Source: Nomia melanderi (taxonomy: Eukaryota; Arthropoda; Insecta; Hymenoptera; Halictidae). Taken from it: a stretch of DNA of 64,000 nt. Shown here in pieces: positions 63,760-64,000 of the stretch. The notes beneath the pieces are model-generated. The model ran no database searches. It saw only the letters and a program-made list of their open reading frames with translations, and was not told where the DNA came from. The DNA lies in NCBI RefSeq assembly GCF_051020985.1, contig NW_027475142.1:992001-1056000 (forward strand), in the 5' to 3' direction. The translations under genes were made by a program, and so were the position numbers. Position 1 is the first letter of the stretch, and each line of letters opens with the position of its first letter.

Positions 63760-64000
63760 TCCCCGACCCTGAGTGTCCGGCCCCATGAGACGGTGGTTTT
63801 CTCGGACCCTGGTGATCCGAGGTCGTTCCCGCTGCACAGATTCATGCGCCAGGGCCTGCTGCAGATAATTCACTTTGGTTTATTGCGCTATCTCTAATAG
63901 CACCCGAGATATCACCAGATATTTGCTGGATTTTTCCCCGACCCTAAGTGTCCGGCCCCATGGGACGGTGGTTGTCTCGGCCCCTGGTGGTCCGAGGACG
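63760..64000 (+). repeat. End segment: return to monomers like the 34-mer domain
   Basis: After the 6,124-bp unit ends, the last one and a half monomers carry 'ccccgaccctgagtgtcc', 'ctcggaccctggtgatccg', 'cctgctgcagataattcac' and 'ccccatgggacggtgg'. These combinations are common in 1-17 kb ('ggtgatccgag' near 2,494 and 13,530; 'ccccatgggacgg' near 1,238) and rare in 18-63 kb. The array continues past the window edge. Confidence 0.75.

Larger units (their letters stand above)
1..64000 (+). repeat. Tandem satellite array, ~175-bp monomer, fills the whole window
   Basis: The same unit recurs about every 175 bp from end to end, always in the same orientation. Each unit opens with a block like 'taatagcacccgagatatca', then an AT-rich stretch (gatatatattggattttt), a GC-rich centre (tccggccccatgagacgg, then ctcggcccctggtggtccg), and a close such as 'ttgcgctatctgtaatagc' that leads into the next unit. 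Known satellite biology makes a centromeric or pericentromeric array of a eukaryote the likeliest identity, but that is inference. No unique DNA, gene or mobile element interrupts the array. Open frames on both strands repeat with the monomer period and shift frame each unit, so they are not genes. I do not recognise the satellite family or species. Confidence 0.97.

Noticed and set aside
1..64000. Hundreds of 60-157-residue open frames on both strands with shared motifs such as NSTRDITRY and GPRSFPLHRF
   Set aside because: They repeat every 175 bp and cross monomer borders in a new frame each time. They end at the recurrent taatag and show no sign of purifying selection on codons. They are shadows of the satellite, not a protein family.
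1..64000. CRISPR array
   Set aside because: Repeats are directly adjacent 175-bp units with no short repeat plus unique spacer structure, and no cas genes are present.
1..64000. Human-type alpha satellite
   Set aside because: The period is 175 rather than 171 bp, GC is about 52%, and neither the CENP-B box pattern nor recognisable alpha-satellite sequence was found.
1..64000. Promoter in each monomer (TATATAT with ATTGG, i.e. CCAAT on the minus strand)
   Set aside because: The motifs are short, expected in an AT-rich stretch, and have no associated gene. Satellite transcription is possible but cannot be inferred from these alone.
1..64000. Array of 5S rRNA, tRNA or histone genes in tandem
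   Set aside because: No RNA polymerase III internal boxes in the right arrangement, no tRNA fold and no rRNA sequence were recognised; the unit is too short and has no conserved coding frame.

Overview
The whole 64 kb window is one uninterrupted tandem satellite DNA array. From first base to last it is a head-to-tail series of a monomer of about 175 bp, roughly 366 copies, all on the same strand. I see no protein-coding gene, tRNA, rRNA, transposable element, CRISPR array or unique sequence. The many short open frames on both strands are by-products of the repeat. They recur every 175 bp with the same peptide motifs, and they change frame at each monomer because 175 is not a multiple of 3.

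A monomer near the length of a nucleosome repeat, homogenised into higher-order repeats (HORs) over tens of kb, is typical of eukaryotic centromeric or pericentromeric satellite. The sequence does not let me name the species or confirm centromere function. It is not human-type alpha satellite: the period is 175 rather than 171 bp, it is about 52% GC, and I found no match to the CENP-B box pattern in the monomer types I checked. The consensus is unusually CpG-rich, with 9 CpGs per 175 bp. It also carries a central dyad that becomes a perfect 8-bp-arm inverted repeat in some variants.

Layout. (1) 1 to about 12.95 kb: a 34-monomer HOR of 5,956 bp in two full copies (1-5956, 5957-11912) and a truncated third (11913 to about 12,945). 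(2) About 12.95-17.6 kb: diverged, mosaic monomers related to region 1 with no regular HOR. (3) 17.6-20.4 kb: local duplications, including a 940-bp-offset duplication broken by a 65-bp truncated monomer at 17,989-18,053. (4) 20.4-31.4 kb: interleaved HORs with 1,924-bp (11-mer), 2,100-bp (12-mer) and 4,900-bp (28-mer) spacings. (5) 31.4-37.4 kb: modules repeated at 2,275 and 2,625 bp. (6) 37.44-52.83 kb: a tandem pair of large units of 6,997 bp (40 monomers) and 8,397 bp (48 monomers). The second is the first plus eight monomers. (7) 51.43-63.68 kb: a tandem pair of 6,124-bp units (35 monomers) with no difference that I could find. (8) 63.76-64.0 kb: a return to monomers like those of region 1.

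There are no genes to work together. What can be read is the array's history: repeated unequal exchange or amplification at several nested scales, whose breakpoints can be placed to within tens of bases in regions 6 and 7. Identity and offsets were judged by eye from recurring segments, not by alignment software.
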